64,000 nt of DNA from Enterobacter asburiae (lineage in GTDB: Bacteria > Pseudomonadota > Gammaproteobacteria > Enterobacterales > Enterobacteriaceae), in assembly GCF_007035645.1 (NCBI RefSeq), contig NZ_AP019632.1, forward strand, positions 930,001 to 994,000, read 5' to 3'. Below the pieces are notes generated by a model that did no database searches, was not told where the DNA came from, and worked only from the letters and a program-made list of their open reading frames with translations. Positions 40,447 to 48,934 of the stretch are shown piece after piece. The translations under genes were made by a program, and so were the position numbers. How positions within the stretch are numbered: position 1 is the first letter of the stretch; the number at the start of each line of letters is the position of its first letter.

Positions 40447-41988
40447 ATGCCCACAAAAATCGTCATAAAAAAGAACACCTATTTTGACTCCGTCTCATTA
40501 ATGTCCGTTTCCACCAAAGCCAATAAATTACCGGGCGTCGAGCAGGCGTTTGTCGCGATGGCGACGGAAATGAACAAAGGCGTATTAAAAAACCTCGGGC
40601 TATTAACGCCGGAATTAGCGGAAGCCAAAAACGGCGACCTGATGATCGTAATTAAAGGCGACGCGGCGAATGATGAAACGCTGGCGGCCATCGAAGCGCT
40701 GTTCACACGTAAAGAGAGCGGCGGCGCCCATGAAGCGCGCTACGCCACGATTGCCAGCGCCAAAACCCATCGGCCGGAGAGCAACCTCGCGGTGATTTCC
40801 GTCAACGGCACCTTCGCCGCCCGCGAAGCGCGCCAGGCGCTGGAAAACGATCTTAACGTGATGCTGTTTTCCGATAACGTGTCGCTCGACGACGAGCTGG
40901 CGCTGAAGCAGCTGGCGCATAAGAAAGGGCTGCTGATGATGGGGCCGGACTGCGGCACCGCCATCATCAACGGCGCGGGATTGTGCTTCGCCAACGCGGT
41001 GCGCCGCGGACCGATTGGCATCGTAGGCGCATCCGGCACCGGCAGCCAGGAGCTGAGCGTGCGCATTCACGAATTCGGCGGCGGCGTGTCGCAGCTGATC
41101 GGCACCGGCGGGCGCGATCTCAGCGAGAAAATTGGCGGCCTGATGATGCTCGACGCCATCGACATGCTGGAAGCCGACGAGGACACCCTGGTTATCGCGC
41201 TGATCTCCAAGCCGCCAGCGCCAGCCGTAGCGGAAAAAGTGCTGGCCCGCGCGCGCGCCTGCCGCAAGCCCGTGGTTGTTTGTTTCCTCGGCCGCAGCGA
41301 ACCGCCCGCCGATGAAGACGGCCTGCAGTTTGCGCGCGGCACCAAAGAGGCGGCCCTGAAGGCGGTCCTGCTCACCGGCATCAAGAAAGAGTCCCTCGAT
41401 CTGCATCCGCTCAACTGGCCATTGATTGAAGAGGTGCGCGCCCGCCTGACCCGGCAGCAGAAGTACATTCGCGGCCTGTTCTGCGGCGGCACCCTGTGCG
41501 ACGAGGCGATGTTCGCGGCGCTTGCGAAATTCGACGACGTCTACAGCAACATCCAGCCGGATCCGGCTAAGCGCCTGAGCGACATAAGCGTCAGTAAAGC
41601 CCATACCTTCCTCGACTTTGGCGACGACGATTTCACCAACGGCAAGCCGCACCCGATGATCGACCCGACCAACCGCATCAGCCGCCTGCTGCAGGAAGCC
41701 CGCGACCCGGAAGTCGGGGTAATTGTGATGGACTTCGTGCTGGGCTTCGGCGCGCACGAGGATCCGGTCGGCGTAATGATCGACGCCATTAAAGAGGCGC
41801 AGGCCATCGCGAAGGCCGATAACCGTCCGCTGGAAATTCTCGGCTACGTGCTCGGCACCGACCAGGATCCGCAGTCGCTGGCGCAGCAGTGCCAGCTGCT
41901 GACCGACGCAGGCGTCATCTGGGCCAGCAGCAGCACCAACACCGGATTACTGGCACGCGAATTTGTCTGCAAAGGGGAGAAAGCATAA
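40447..41988 (+). CDS. yahF: FdrA/AllF-like acyl-CoA synthetase-family protein YahF
   Basis: The 513-residue protein has the succinyl-CoA synthetase alpha-like layout of FdrA: an N-terminal region, a CoA-binding-like domain with GASGTGSQEL near residue 200 and a ligase-CoA domain with CGGTLCDEA. Its paralogue FdrA is part of the oxamate carbamoyltransferase of allantoin breakdown. The ATG at 40447 follows AGGAGA. The stop overlaps the yahG start (TAATG). Confidence 0.85.
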   Translation: MPTKIVIKKNTYFDSVSLMSVSTKANKLPGVEQAFVAMATEMNKGVLKNLGLLTPELAEAKNGDLMIVIKGDAANDETLAAIEALFTRKESGGAHEARYATIASAKTHRPESNLAVISVNGTFAAREARQALENDLNVMLFSDNVSLDDELALKQLAHKKGLLMMGPDCGTAIINGAGLCFANAVRRGPIGIVGASGTGSQELSVRIHEFGGGVSQLIGTGGRDLSEKIGGLMMLDAIDMLEADEDTLVIALISKPPAPAVAEKVLARARACRKPVVVCFLGRSEPPADEDGLQFARGTKEAALKAVLLTGIKKESLDLHPLNWPLIEEVRARLTRQQKYIRGLFCGGTLCDEAMFAALAKFDDVYSNIQPDPAKRLSDISVSKAHTFLDFGDDDFTNGKPHPMIDPTNRISRLLQEARDPEVGVIVMDFVLGFGAHEDPVGVMIDAIKEAQAIAKADNRPLEILGYVLGTDQDPQSLAQQCQLLTDAGVIWASSSTNTGLLAREFVCKGEKA

Positions 41989-43403
41989 TGACGACCTTAT
42001 TCAACCAGCCGCTGAACGTGATTAACGTCGGCATTGCGATGTTCAGCGACGATCTCAAAAAACAGCACGTTCCCGTCACCCAGCTCGACTGGACGCCGCC
42101 GGGGCGGGGCAATATGCAGGTCGTTGAAGCGCTCGATCGGCTGGCGGAAAAACCGCTGGCGGAGAAAATCGCCGCCGCTAACCAAATCGCCCTTGAGCGC
42201 ATTATTCAGTCTCATCCGGTGCTGGTGGGCTATGACCAGGCCATTAACGTTGTGCCGGGCATGACCCGCACCACCATTCTGCACGCCGGTCCGCCTGTCG
42301 CCTGGGAGAACATGTGCGGGGCGATGAAGGGGGCGGTCACCGGGGCGCTGGTGTTTGAAGGGCTGGCGAAAGATCTGGACGATGCGGCAAGGCTCGCTGC
42401 CTCCGGAGAAATTACCTTCTCGCCGTGCCACGAGCACGACTGCGTGGGCTCGATGGCGGGCGTCACCTCCGCGTCGATGTTTATGCACATCGTGGAGAAC
42501 AAAACCTACGGCAACCGCGCGTTCACCAACCTCAGCGAGCAGATGGCGAAGATCCTGCGCATGGGCGCCAACGACCAGAGCGTGATCGACCGCCTGAACT
42601 GGATGCGCGACGTGCTCGGCCCGATGCTGCGCGACGCGATGAAGATCGTCGGCGAAATCGACCTGCGCCTGATGCTGGCCCAGGCGCTGCACATGGGCGA
42701 CGAGTGCCACAACCGCAACAACGCGGGCACCACGCTGCTGATCCAGGCGCTGACGCCGGGGCTGATTCAGGCGGGCTACCCGGTGGAGCAGCAGCGCGAG
42801 GTGTTCGAGTTCGTCGCCAGCAGCGACTACTTCTCCGGCCCGACGTGGATGGCGATGTGTAAGGCCGCGCTGGACGCCGCTCACGGCATTGAGTACAGCA
42901 CCGTCGTCACCACCATGGCGCGTAACGGATACGAGTTCGGCCTGCGCGTTTCCGGCCTGCCGGGGCAGTGGTTCACCGGCCCGGCGCAGCAGGTAATTGG
43001 CCCGATGTTCGCGGGCTATAAGCCGGAAGACTCCGGGCTGGACATCGGCGACAGCGCCATCACCGAAACCTACGGCATTGGCGGCTTTGCGATGGCGACG
43101 GCCCCGGCAATCGTTGCGCTGGTGGGCGGCACGGTGGAGGAAGCCATCGACTTTTCCCGCCAGATGCGCGAAATCACCCTCGGCGAAAACCCGAACGTCA
43201 CCATTCCGCTGCTCTCGTTTATGGGCATTCCGACCGCTATCGACATCACCAAAGTCGCGGGCAGCGGCATTCTGCCGGTGATTAACACCGCCATTGCTCA
43301 TAAAGAGGCGGGCATCGGCATGATTGGGGCGGGCATCGTTCACCCGCCGTTTAGCTGTTTTGAAAAGGCGCTGTTGACCTTCCGCGATCGCTACTTTTTA
43401 TAA
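41988..43403 (+). CDS. yahG: DUF1116 (YlbE/AllG-like) protein YahG
   Basis: The 471-residue DUF1116 protein matches the size of E. coli YahG. YlbE, another DUF1116 protein, is a partner subunit of FdrA in oxamate carbamoyltransferase. Segments such as SPCHEHDCVGSMAG and GDECHNRNNAGTT are likely active-site loops. The start overlaps the yahF stop by one base, so the two are probably made in equal amounts and form a complex. Confidence 0.85.
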   Translation: MTTLFNQPLNVINVGIAMFSDDLKKQHVPVTQLDWTPPGRGNMQVVEALDRLAEKPLAEKIAAANQIALERIIQSHPVLVGYDQAINVVPGMTRTTILHAGPPVAWENMCGAMKGAVTGALVFEGLAKDLDDAARLAASGEITFSPCHEHDCVGSMAGVTSASMFMHIVENKTYGNRAFTNLSEQMAKILRMGANDQSVIDRLNWMRDVLGPMLRDAMKIVGEIDLRLMLAQALHMGDECHNRNNAGTTLLIQALTPGLIQAGYPVEQQREVFEFVASSDYFSGPTWMAMCKAALDAAHGIEYSTVVTTMARNGYEFGLRVSGLPGQWFTGPAQQVIGPMFAGYKPEDSGLDIGDSAITETYGIGGFAMATAPAIVALVGGTVEEAIDFSRQMREITLGENPNVTIPLLSFMGIPTAIDITKVAGSGILPVINTAIAHKEAGIGMIGAGIVHPPFSCFEKALLTFRDRYFL

Positions 43404-43414
43404 GGCATGCATCC

Positions 43415-44995
43415 ATGAAAAACATGAAGCTGGAGTGGAAAAGAGGTGACTGGGCGGCGTATTTCGGGTTGATGACCAATAACCTGACCAATTTGCTGAC
43501 CATGATGGGGCTGCTCATTTTTGTCGTCGGCATCCCGAAGGAGATTGTTTATGGACGCATCGCGCCGGCCTTCGGGCTGGCGGTGCTGGTCGCGAGTATT
43601 TGCTACGCCTGGTTCGGCATGCAGATGGCGCGCGCCACCGGGCGTACGGATGTGACCGCGCTGCCGTCCGGCCCGAGCGCGCCGTCGATTTTTACCGTGA
43701 CTTTCCTGGTGCTGATGCCGGTGTATCAGCAGACCGGCGATGCGGACTTCGCGATCCAGATTGGCCTCGTGTGGTGCTTCGTGGAGGCGATGATCCTCGC
43801 GGGCGGTTCGTTCCTGGGGGAAACCATCCGCAAGATGATCCCGCGTACCGTGCTGCTGTCGTGCCTCTCCGGTTTGGGCCTGCTGCTGCTGGCGATGAAC
43901 CCGATGCTGCAGGCGTTCGAAGCGCCGACCGTGTCGTTCATCGTGCTGCTGCTGATCTTCATCAACTGGTTCGGTAAAAAGCCGATTTTCGCCCGTATCC
44001 CGACCGGTCTGCTGCTGTTGGTTGCCGGTACGGCACTGGCGTGGATCTCCGGCCTGCAAAGCCCGGAAGCGATTAAAGCGTCCATGTCATCCTTCGGCTT
44101 TAACCCGCCGGAAGTGCACGTGGACAGCTTCATGCAGGGCCTGCCGCACGCGCTGCCGTATCTGGCCTCTGCCGTACCGCTGGGGCTGGCGAACTACATC
44201 TTTGACCTGGAGAACATCGAAAGCGCCCACGCGGCGGGAGATGCGTACCCGACGCGTAAGGTGATGCTGGCGAACGGTCTGGCGTCGATGCTCGGCTGCC
44301 TGATGGGGAACCCGTTCCCGGTGACGGTCTACGTTGGCCACCCTGGCTGGAAAGCGATGGGCGCGAGCATCGGCTATACGCTGGCCTCCGGCGTGACTAT
44401 GTTCATCGTGCCGCTGTTCGGGCTGGGGGCGTTTATGCTCGCCATTATTCCGATGACCGCCATCGTGCCGATTCTGGTGTTTATCGGTGTTGTTACCGCC
44501 AACCAGGTGGTAAGGGAAACGCCCAAAGTGGAGGTGCCGGTGATCTTCATCTGCCTGTTCCCGTGGATCGCCAACTGGGCGCTGACGATGATGAACAGCG
44601 TGATGGGGGCGGCGGGCACCAGCGCGGCGAAGATCGGCACCGACGTGCTGCACAGCAAAGGAATTTACTACGAAGGCCTGGTGCATCTCGGCAACGGCGC
44701 GCCGCTCGCCAGCATGCTGTGGGGCTGTATCGCCATTTTCGCCATCATCAACAAGCCGCTGCGCGGAGCCGTTGCGGCCGCCGTCGGGGCGCTGCTGGCG
44801 CTGTTTGGCGTGATCCATGCCCCGGTGGTGGGCTTTGCCGAGGGCAGTTCGCTGATGTTCGTCACCGCGTATCTGATGATGGGCGGCATGTTTGTGGTGA
44901 AGCATGTGCTGGATTTCTCTGTTACTCCCCCTCTCCCTGTGGGAGAGGGCCGGGGTGAGGGCACCAGAACGCACCTTCTAAAGGACACAAAATGA
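43415..44995 (+). CDS. Nucleobase-type permease (NCS2-like) with a repeat-encoded tail
   Basis: The 526-residue protein has about 12-13 hydrophobic segments; GVVTANQVVRETP and VTALPSGPSAPSIFTVTFLV resemble the xanthine/uracil (NCS2) group, which carries purines, pyrimidines or related ureides. The last 20 or so residues (PPLPVGEGRGEG and on) come from hairpin repeat copy 6, so the natural end was probably altered by that element. The stop overlaps the yahI start. It is between yahG and yahI, an arrangement I do not recall in E. coli K-12. Confidence 0.75.
   Translation: MKNMKLEWKRGDWAAYFGLMTNNLTNLLTMMGLLIFVVGIPKEIVYGRIAPAFGLAVLVASICYAWFGMQMARATGRTDVTALPSGPSAPSIFTVTFLVLMPVYQQTGDADFAIQIGLVWCFVEAMILAGGSFLGETIRKMIPRTVLLSCLSGLGLLLLAMNPMLQAFEAPTVSFIVLLLIFINWFGKKPIFARIPTGLLLLVAGTALAWISGLQSPEAIKASMSSFGFNPPEVHVDSFMQGLPHALPYLASAVPLGLANYIFDLENIESAHAAGDAYPTRKVMLANGLASMLGCLMGNPFPVTVYVGHPGWKAMGASIGYTLASGVTMFIVPLFGLGAFMLAIIPMTAIVPILVFIGVVTANQVVRETPKVEVPVIFICLFPWIANWALTMMNSVMGAAGTSAAKIGTDVLHSKGIYYEGLVHLGNGAPLASMLWGCIAIFAIINKPLRGAVAAAVGALLALFGVIHAPVVGFAEGSSLMFVTAYLMMGGMFVVKHVLDFSVTPPLPVGEGRGEGTRTHLLKDTK
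44929..44963 (+). repeat. Hairpin repeat copy 6, inside the permease coding end
   Basis: CCCTCTCCC-TGT-GGGAGAGGG with tail CCGGGGTGAGGGCAC, lying within the last 22 codons of the permease gene and 29 bp before the yahI start. Confidence 0.88.
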
Positions 44996-45948
44996 AAGAG
45001 CTTATGGTCGTCGCCATCGGCGGCAACAGCATTATCAAAGACAACGCCAGCCAGTCGATTGAACACCAGGCGCAGGCGGTGAAAGCGGTGGCAGAGTCGG
45101 TGCTGGAAATGCTGGCATCCGACTATGACATCGTGCTCACCCACGGCAACGGCCCCCAGGTGGGGCTGGATCTGCGCCGCGCCGAAATCGCCCACGAGCG
45201 GGAAGGGCTGCCGCTAACCCCGCTGGCAAACTGCGTGGCGGACACCCAGGGCGGGATTGGCTACCTGATCCAGCAGGCGCTCAACAACCGCCTGGCCGCG
45301 CGCGGGGAGCAAAAAGCGGTCACGGTCGTCACGCAGGTGGAGGTGGATAAAAACGATCCGGGCTTTACGCACCCGACGAAACCTATCGGTGCGTTCTTCA
45401 CCGAGGCGCAGCGCGACGAGCTGCAGCAGGCACACCCGGACTGGCATTTTGTCGAGGATTCAGGCCGTGGCTACCGTCGCGTGGTGGCTTCACCGCAGCC
45501 GCTGCGCATCGTTGAGGCCGACGCCATCAAAACGCTGACGCAAAAAGGCTTTGTGGTGATCGGCGCGGGCGGCGGGGGGATCCCCGTGATTCGCAGCGAG
45601 CAGGGCGACTACCAGAGCGTCGATGCGGTGATTGATAAAGATCTCTCCACCGCGCTGCTGGCACGCGAGATCGGCGCCGATGTGCTGGCGATCACCACCG
45701 GCGTGGAGAAGGTGTGCATCAACTTCGGCAAGCCGAACCAGCAGGCGCTGGACACCGTCAGCGTGGCGCAGATGACGCGCTACAGGGAAGAGGGCCACTT
45801 CCCGGCGGGCAGCATGCTCCCCAAAATCGTCGCCTCGCTGGAATTTTTACACCACGGCGGCAGGCGCGTGATTATCACCTCGCCGGACAGCCTGCCCGCG
45901 GCGCTGCGCGGGGAAACCGGCACCCATATTGTTAATGAAGGAAGATAA
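44992..45948 (+). CDS. yahI: Carbamate kinase YahI
   Basis: The 318-residue amino-acid kinase-fold protein has GGNSIIKD at the start, LTHGNGPQVG near residue 45, GAGGGGIPV near 190 and DKDLSTALLA near 214, the carbamate kinase motifs. It would convert carbamoyl phosphate and ADP to ATP, carbon dioxide and ammonia. The ATG overlaps the permease stop (ATGA). Confidence 0.92.
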   Translation: MKELMVVAIGGNSIIKDNASQSIEHQAQAVKAVAESVLEMLASDYDIVLTHGNGPQVGLDLRRAEIAHEREGLPLTPLANCVADTQGGIGYLIQQALNNRLAARGEQKAVTVVTQVEVDKNDPGFTHPTKPIGAFFTEAQRDELQQAHPDWHFVEDSGRGYRRVVASPQPLRIVEADAIKTLTQKGFVVIGAGGGGIPVIRSEQGDYQSVDAVIDKDLSTALLAREIGADVLAITTGVEKVCINFGKPNQQALDTVSVAQMTRYREEGHFPAGSMLPKIVASLEFLHHGGRRVIITSPDSLPAALRGETGTHIVNEGR

Positions 45949-45949
45949 G

Positions 45950-47329
45950 ATGAGTGAAAACAAAAGCCGCCGCGAGTTTATTAGCCAGAGCGGCAAAATG
46001 GTCACCGCCTGCGCGCTGTTTGGCGCCACCGGATCCGTCGCGTATGCTGCTGACTCCGCGAAGCCAACCTGCGAGACGGGCAAACCGATGAGCATCACCG
46101 CGAAACATTACTATCTGGACAACGTGCTGCTGGAGGCCGGGTTCAACGTCGACGGCGGTGTGGCGACGAGCACCCGCACCGAGCTGAAAACGCTGGAAAT
46201 TAACGACGGGAAGATCGTCGCCCTGCGCGATAACAAGCGCCACGCCGACGCCACGCTGCCGCACTACGATGCGGGCGGCAAGCTGATGCTCCCGGCGATG
46301 CGCGACATGCACATTCACCTGGATAAAACCTTTTACGGCGGTCCGTGGCGCTCCCTGAACCGCCCCGCGGGCACCACGATTCAGGACATGATCCGCCTTG
46401 AGCAGAAGCTGCTGCCGGAGCTACAGCCCTACACCCAGGAGCGCGCGGAAAAGCTGATCGATCTGATCCAGTCGAAAGGCTCCACCATCGCCCGCAGCCA
46501 CTGCAATATCGAGCCGACCTCCGGCCTGAAGAATCTGGAAAACCTGCAGGCGGTTTTATCGCGCCGTAAGCCCGGCTTTGACTGCGAAATCGTCGCTTTT
46601 CCGCAGCACGGGCTGCTGCTGTCAAACTCAGAAAAACTGATGCGCGAGGCGATGCAGGCTGGGGCGCACTACGTGGGCGGGCTGGATCCTACCAACGTCG
46701 ACGGCGCGATGGAGAAATCCCTCGACACCATGTTCCAGATTGCGCTGGACTACGACAAAGGGGTGGATATCCACCTGCACGAAACCAGCCCGGCGGGCGT
46801 GGCGGCGGTGAATTACATGGTCGAGACCGTGGAGAAAACGCCGGAGCTGAAGAGCAAGCTGACCATCAGCCACGCCTTCGCGCTGGCGACGCTCAACGAG
46901 CAGCAGGTGGATGAGATCGCCACCCGCATGGCGGCGCAGCGGGTGACCATCGCCTCCACCGTGCCGATTGGCACCCTGCATATGCCGCTGAAGCAGCTGC
47001 GTGAGAAGGGGGTGTTCGTGATGACGGGGACCGACAGCGTGATCGATCACTGGTCGCCGTACGGTCTGGGGGACATGCTGGAAAAAGCGAATCTTTACGC
47101 TCAGCTCTACATCCGCCCGAACGAGCAGACGCTCTCCCGCGCGCTCGGTATTGCCACCGGCGACGTGCTGCCGCTGAATGACAAAGGCGAGCGCGTGTGG
47201 CCGAAAGCGCAGGACGACGCCAGCTTTGTGCTGGTGGATGCCTCCTGCTCCGCCGAGGCCGTGGCGCGCATTTCACCGCGCACCGCGACGTTCCATAAGG
47301 GCAACCTTGTCTGGGGCTCGGTGGGTTGA
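45950..47329 (+). CDS. yahJ: Tat-exported amidohydrolase/deaminase YahJ
   Basis: The 459-residue protein is a cytosine deaminase-like amidohydrolase with metal motif HIHLDKTF (His121, His123), HCNIEP, HLHET, SHAFAL and the TGTDS aspartate. The N-terminus carries a twin-arginine signal, SRREFI (residues 6-11), a hydrophobic stretch and likely cleavage at AYA|AD near residue 33, so it should be folded in the cytoplasm and sent to the periplasm. It could open or deaminate a cyclic ureide or pyrimidine. The start at 45950 follows GAAGGAAGATAAG, 1 bp after the yahI stop. Confidence 0.85.
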   Translation: MSENKSRREFISQSGKMVTACALFGATGSVAYAADSAKPTCETGKPMSITAKHYYLDNVLLEAGFNVDGGVATSTRTELKTLEINDGKIVALRDNKRHADATLPHYDAGGKLMLPAMRDMHIHLDKTFYGGPWRSLNRPAGTTIQDMIRLEQKLLPELQPYTQERAEKLIDLIQSKGSTIARSHCNIEPTSGLKNLENLQAVLSRRKPGFDCEIVAFPQHGLLLSNSEKLMREAMQAGAHYVGGLDPTNVDGAMEKSLDTMFQIALDYDKGVDIHLHETSPAGVAAVNYMVETVEKTPELKSKLTISHAFALATLNEQQVDEIATRMAAQRVTIASTVPIGTLHMPLKQLREKGVFVMTGTDSVIDHWSPYGLGDMLEKANLYAQLYIRPNEQTLSRALGIATGDVLPLNDKGERVWPKAQDDASFVLVDASCSAEAVARISPRTATFHKGNLVWGSVG

Positions 47330-47340
47330 CGTGCATTTCT

Positions 47341-47373
47341 CCCTCTCCCTGTAGGAGAGGGTTGGGGTGAGGT
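47341..47373 (+). repeat. Hairpin repeat copy 7
   Basis: CCCTCTCCC-TGT-AGGAGAGGG (one stem base changed) with tail TTGGGGTGAGGTG, 11 bp after the yahJ stop. It is in tandem with copy 8. Confidence 0.83.
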
Positions 47374-47381
47374 GCATTTCT

Positions 47382-47416
47382 CCCTCTCCCTGTGGGAGAG
47401 GGTTGGGGTGGGGGCA
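47382..47416 (+). repeat. Hairpin repeat copy 8
   Basis: CCCTCTCCC-TGT-GGGAGAGGG with tail TTGGGGTGGGGGCA, in direct tandem after copy 7; the period is 41 bp. Confidence 0.85.
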
Positions 47417-47435
47417 TCAGGCCGCACTTCCGTAG

Positions 47436-47463
47436 GTCGGGTAAGGCGAAGCCGCCACCCGAC
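47436..47463. repeat. Single REP unit
   Basis: GTCGGGT...ACCCGAC inverted repeat with inner AAGGCGAAGCCGCC, of the classical REP type, between the hairpin repeats and the methyltransferase gene. Confidence 0.75.
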
Positions 47464-47506
47464 AATGCAGTATACTGCTATGCACATTCTTAAAGAGGGA
47501 TCTGCC

Positions 47507-48241
47507 ATGGCACAAAATATCTACGACAATCCGGCGTTTTTTGAAGGCTACGCCCGGCTTCCACGCTCGGTGCAGGGTCTGGACGGCGCGCCGGAGTGGC
47601 CCGCGCTAAAAAGTATGCTGCCGGATTTAACCGGCAAATCGGTTGTCGATCTCGGCTGCGGCTACGGCTGGTTCTGCCGCGCGGCCCGCGAGCTGGGCGC
47701 TGCTGACGTCACGGGGGTCGATATCTCAGAAAAGATGCTCGCCCGCGCGGCGGAGCTTACCGCTGACCCACAGATTCACTATCAGCGTAGCGATCTGGAA
47801 TCTCTTAAGCTTCACGAGAACAGCCTCGATCTGGTCTACATCTCGCTGGCGCTGCACTACCTGCCGGAACTGGATACGCTATTCGCCAGGGTTCAGCGCG
47901 CGCTCAAGCCCGGCGGCAGCCTGGTGTTCTCAATGGAGCACCCGATCTACACCTGCGCCACCCGTCAGGGCTGGCTGACCGACGATAACGGAGAGCGGTT
48001 CTGGGGCGTGAACCATTATCAGGATGAAGGCAAACGCGTCAGCAACTGGCTGGCGGACGGGGTGGTTAAATACCACCGCACGCTCGGCACCACGCTTAAC
48101 GCGCTGATCGGGGCCGGATTAACGATAAGCGACGTCAACGAGTGGGGGCCAGCGCAGGCGCAGATTGACGCCTGGCCCGCGCTGGCCGAAGAGGCGGAGC
48201 GCCCGATGCTGGTGCTGATCGCCGCCCGTAAGGCTCAGTAA
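47507..48241 (+). CDS. Class I SAM-dependent methyltransferase
   Basis: The 244-residue protein has SAM motif I VVDLGCGYGWF near residues 45-55, motif II GVDISEKML and post-motif YISLALHYLPELD. The substrate is not evident. The ATG at 47507 follows AAAGAGGG; the frame is open to 47372 but that part is repeat sequence. It converges on the dehydrogenase gene with a 7-bp overlap. Confidence 0.85.
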   Translation: MAQNIYDNPAFFEGYARLPRSVQGLDGAPEWPALKSMLPDLTGKSVVDLGCGYGWFCRAARELGAADVTGVDISEKMLARAAELTADPQIHYQRSDLESLKLHENSLDLVYISLALHYLPELDTLFARVQRALKPGGSLVFSMEHPIYTCATRQGWLTDDNGERFWGVNHYQDEGKRVSNWLADGVVKYHRTLGTTLNALIGAGLTISDVNEWGPAQAQIDAWPALAEEAERPMLVLIAARKAQ

Positions 48242-48837
48242 CCCACCTTATACACCCGCCCGCTCTGCACGCCTTCCACGCTGCGGCGATAGGCCTGCGC
48301 CACGGTCGCGGCGGGAACGCTCTCAAAGCCCGGGAAGAAGCCGTCGTAGGTATCGACGGATTCGGTGAGTACCGTCGGGCTAATCAGGTTGATGCGGATC
48401 CCGCGCGGCAGCTCGCAGGCTGCGGCGCGGACAAACCCTTCCAGCGCCGCATTCACCGTGGTGGCATTCACGCCCTGGGCAATCGGCTCGTGCGCCACGA
48501 TGCCGCTTATCAGCGTAATCGAGCCGCCCTCGTTCAGATAATGCTGGCCGGTCAACGCCAGGCGCACCTGCCCGAGCAGCTTGTCCTGCAGGCCCTGGTT
48601 GAAGTCGCTGTCCTTCATGGTCGCGAGCGGGCCAAAGTAAAGGCCACCGCTGGCGGAGACAATCGCATCCACCGGGCCGATTTTCTCAAACAGCGCCTGG
48701 ACGCTCGCCTGCGAGGTGATATCCACCTGCTCGTCGCCCTGCGTGCGGCCGACGCGGATGACCTCGTGGCGACGACTCAGCTCTTCCGTTACCGCACGAC
48801 CGACCGTACCGCTGGCACCAATAATGACGATTTTCAT
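48235..48837 (-). CDS. Short-chain dehydrogenase/reductase
   Basis: The 200-residue SDR has the nucleotide loop IGASGTVGRAV near residues 6-16 and the NAxxSG-like region ASGGLY. The catalytic tyrosine of YxxxK is not obvious (GVNATTVNAALEGF occupies that place), which marks an atypical SDR, as in some NAD(P)-binding relatives. It diverges from the LysR gene across 97 bp, the usual pairing of a regulator with its target. Confidence 0.83.
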   Translation of the reverse strand: MKIVIIGASGTVGRAVTEELSRRHEVIRVGRTQGDEQVDITSQASVQALFEKIGPVDAIVSASGGLYFGPLATMKDSDFNQGLQDKLLGQVRLALTGQHYLNEGGSITLISGIVAHEPIAQGVNATTVNAALEGFVRAAACELPRGIRINLISPTVLTESVDTYDGFFPGFESVPAATVAQAYRRSVEGVQSGRVYKVGY

Positions 48838-48934
48838 AGCCGACTCCTTATGTTGTGAGCCTCCATTCTTTAATAAATAAAAATGGAGATAAACTGGGCT
48901 AAAGTTAGAAGATTGCTAACCAGGAGTTTGGAAT

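Noticed and set aside
41997..43343. 448-codon ORF opposite yahG
   Set aside because: Histidine- and arginine-rich antisense shadow of a DUF1116 gene.
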